Program-made: the position numbers and the translations under genes
Shown here: in pieces, positions 62,981-64,000 of the stretch
How positions within the stretch are numbered: position 1 is the first letter of the stretch
Layout of the letters: every line of letters begins with the position of its first letter
The notes under the pieces: model-generated
The model's database searches: none
What the model saw: the letters and a program-made list of their open reading frames with translations, nothing else
What the model was told of the DNA's origin: nothing
Origin: Prorocentrum cordatum
Taxonomy: Eukaryota > Sar > Dinophyceae > Prorocentrales > Prorocentraceae
DNA length: 64,000 nt
Direction of reading: 5' to 3'
NCBI GenBank assembly: GCA_963575745.1
Contig: CAUYUJ010001303.1
Span: 571,690 to 635,689 of the forward strand

Positions 62981-64000
62981 ATGGCCGCGGCCGCCAGCAG
63001 CAGCAGCAGCCCATTGGGCCCCGCAGCAGCGGGGCCTCGGGGCCGACTGACGGCAGTGTTCACAGCGAAATCTGGGAAGGTTTGGCGACCTGTAGGTGGT
63101 CAGGCAGAACCCTGGAAGGGCCCTTGGGCCCTTGTGCCAGAGGGCGCCCCCGCAGCAGCGGGGGCTGCGCCGCCTGGCGTCTCAAGCTCAGCAGCGGCGG
63201 CGCGATCAGAAGTTTCTACGATACGCACCCGCCCAGGCGACTCCGTGGTGGATCCGAGCGATGACGAAGAGCCTCAGGAATTTAGGGGCTGCAGGCCGCC
63301 CAACGACGTCGAGCGGCGCGAATGCGTTCTTCGCGACACCGTCCCGCCAAAATTCTTCTGCGAAAGAAGAGCGGCTGACGTGAACAGGCACGGAACGACA
63401 ACGTGGGCAACCTTTCCGTCCTGTTCGGGAACTGGGGTTCCATGCCGAGCGAGACCAACCACGCGGACCAGCGGCGGAGACTTGAGTTGCAGCTGCGGCA
63501 TTGCCCTGCTCTCGTGGCGTGCTTTGCGGAATGTGAGGAGCAGATGGAGTCAATCCTACAGCGGCCAGGGAGACCACCGCCGCTGCAAGCGGACGCCCCC
63601 GCAGCAGCGGGGGCGTCAGCAGCGGAGGGCCAAAGCAGCAGCAGCGGTGGGCCTTTTGTCGCCCCCGCAGCAGCGATGGCGACAGCAAGAGGAAGTCGTG
63701 CTGCGAGTGTTGGCGATTGCCAACAGCTCCAGAATCGACCAGAGTACGAATACTTGACCCTGCGCGGGCGTGAGGACAAGTCCTTGTGCATCGCTGCGCG
63801 CGCAAATATGTGTTACGAAATGCGGCTGCTCCACTGGGAAAGGAGTGTCGACGGCCACTACAGAACAGCAAGAGGGCGCAAGATGGAAGCGTTCTCGAGG
63901 ATCATGGTGGTTGAGCTCTACTTCGATCAAACCTACGCCCACTTCGGCTCGAAAGTGCGGGTGCGCGCGGTGCACCTCCACCGCGACACGGCGAAAAATT
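62981..64000 (+). CDS. Endonuclease/exonuclease/phosphatase-like protein, partial
   Basis: The ATG at 62981 opens a frame of Ala/Ser-rich, hairpin-filled sequence and then PGDSVVDPSDDEEPQEFRGC and VLRDTVPPKFFCERRAADVN. Near 63385 the meaningful frame changes: NDNVGNLSVLFGNWGSMPSE, RRRLELQLRHCPALVACFAE, then after a hairpin linker EYEYLTLRGREDKSLCIAAR, GRKMEAFSRIMVVELYFDQT and VRVRAVHLHRDTAK at the window edge. The order strand, helix, 'E-x-x-x-x', a Gly-less middle, R-I-x-x-V-E-L and V-H-L fits the EEP fold (AP endonuclease-like, also the endonuclease of non-LTR retrotransposons). The catalytic half with GDFN would lie beyond 64000. One base change near 63385 breaks the frame. It may be a retrotransposon ORF or a cellular nuclease-like gene. 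Confidence 0.5.
63146..63165. repeat. Hairpin exemplar, stem GCCCCCGC/GCGGGGGC
   Basis: Eight base pairs around loop AGCA. This is the commonest arm type, also seen near 50585, 58424 and 63594. Confidence 0.9.

Overview
The window looks like nuclear DNA of a dinoflagellate, possibly Prorocentrum-like; the species is a guess. The base composition is GC-rich, with long homopolymer, microsatellite and satellite tracts. Coding-like frames are sparse and run in one direction over long stretches. One intron appears to use a GA donor and AG acceptor inside a direct repeat, which fits dinoflagellate splicing. There is a degraded Ty1/copia element. I see no rRNA, tRNA, CRISPR or bacterial operon signals. 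Many very long open frames are only consequences of high GC and triplet repeats and were ignored.

Layout. 1-1.9 kb is G-rich low-complexity sequence. 1.86-5.05 kb is a foldback-like element: two inverted arms, each built of four tandem subrepeats. 5.5-14.2 kb holds broken minus-strand coding remnants. 11.7-12.4 kb is a GAC-type triplet tract. 15.2-18.3 kb is tandem repeats and gene-poor DNA. 18.35-24.47 kb is a complete but frame-broken Ty1/copia LTR retrotransposon with 5-bp target duplications. 24.5-41.7 kb is nearly gene-free: microsatellites, minisatellites, perfect hairpins, a 160-bp satellite with dimeric order at 38.3-39.1 kb, and a ~370-bp repeat at 40.2-41.5 kb.

42.2-64 kb is a different territory. 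All coding is on the plus strand, with seven or more sizeable reading frames, several segmental duplications, and about 55 copies of a short hairpin of the form (variable arm)-CCGC-AGCA-GCGG-(complementary arm). The hairpins lie in genes, in all three reading frames, and between genes; I saw none in the first 42 kb. The arms differ from copy to copy yet stay complementary. This is the best candidate for an undescribed system here.

The most recognisable protein is a DDE-type (DD35D) transposase-like protein at 59.1-61.8 kb. It joins, through the GA-AG intron, an upstream segment with an OTU-like cysteine-protease signature. The same frame continues with a coiled-coil extension after one in-frame TAG. 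The last gene ends in an endonuclease/exonuclease/phosphatase-like domain cut by the window edge. Together these suggest a large mobile element, or several nested ones, under partial decay. Several breaks fall in G or C homopolymers, so some may be assembly errors rather than true mutations.
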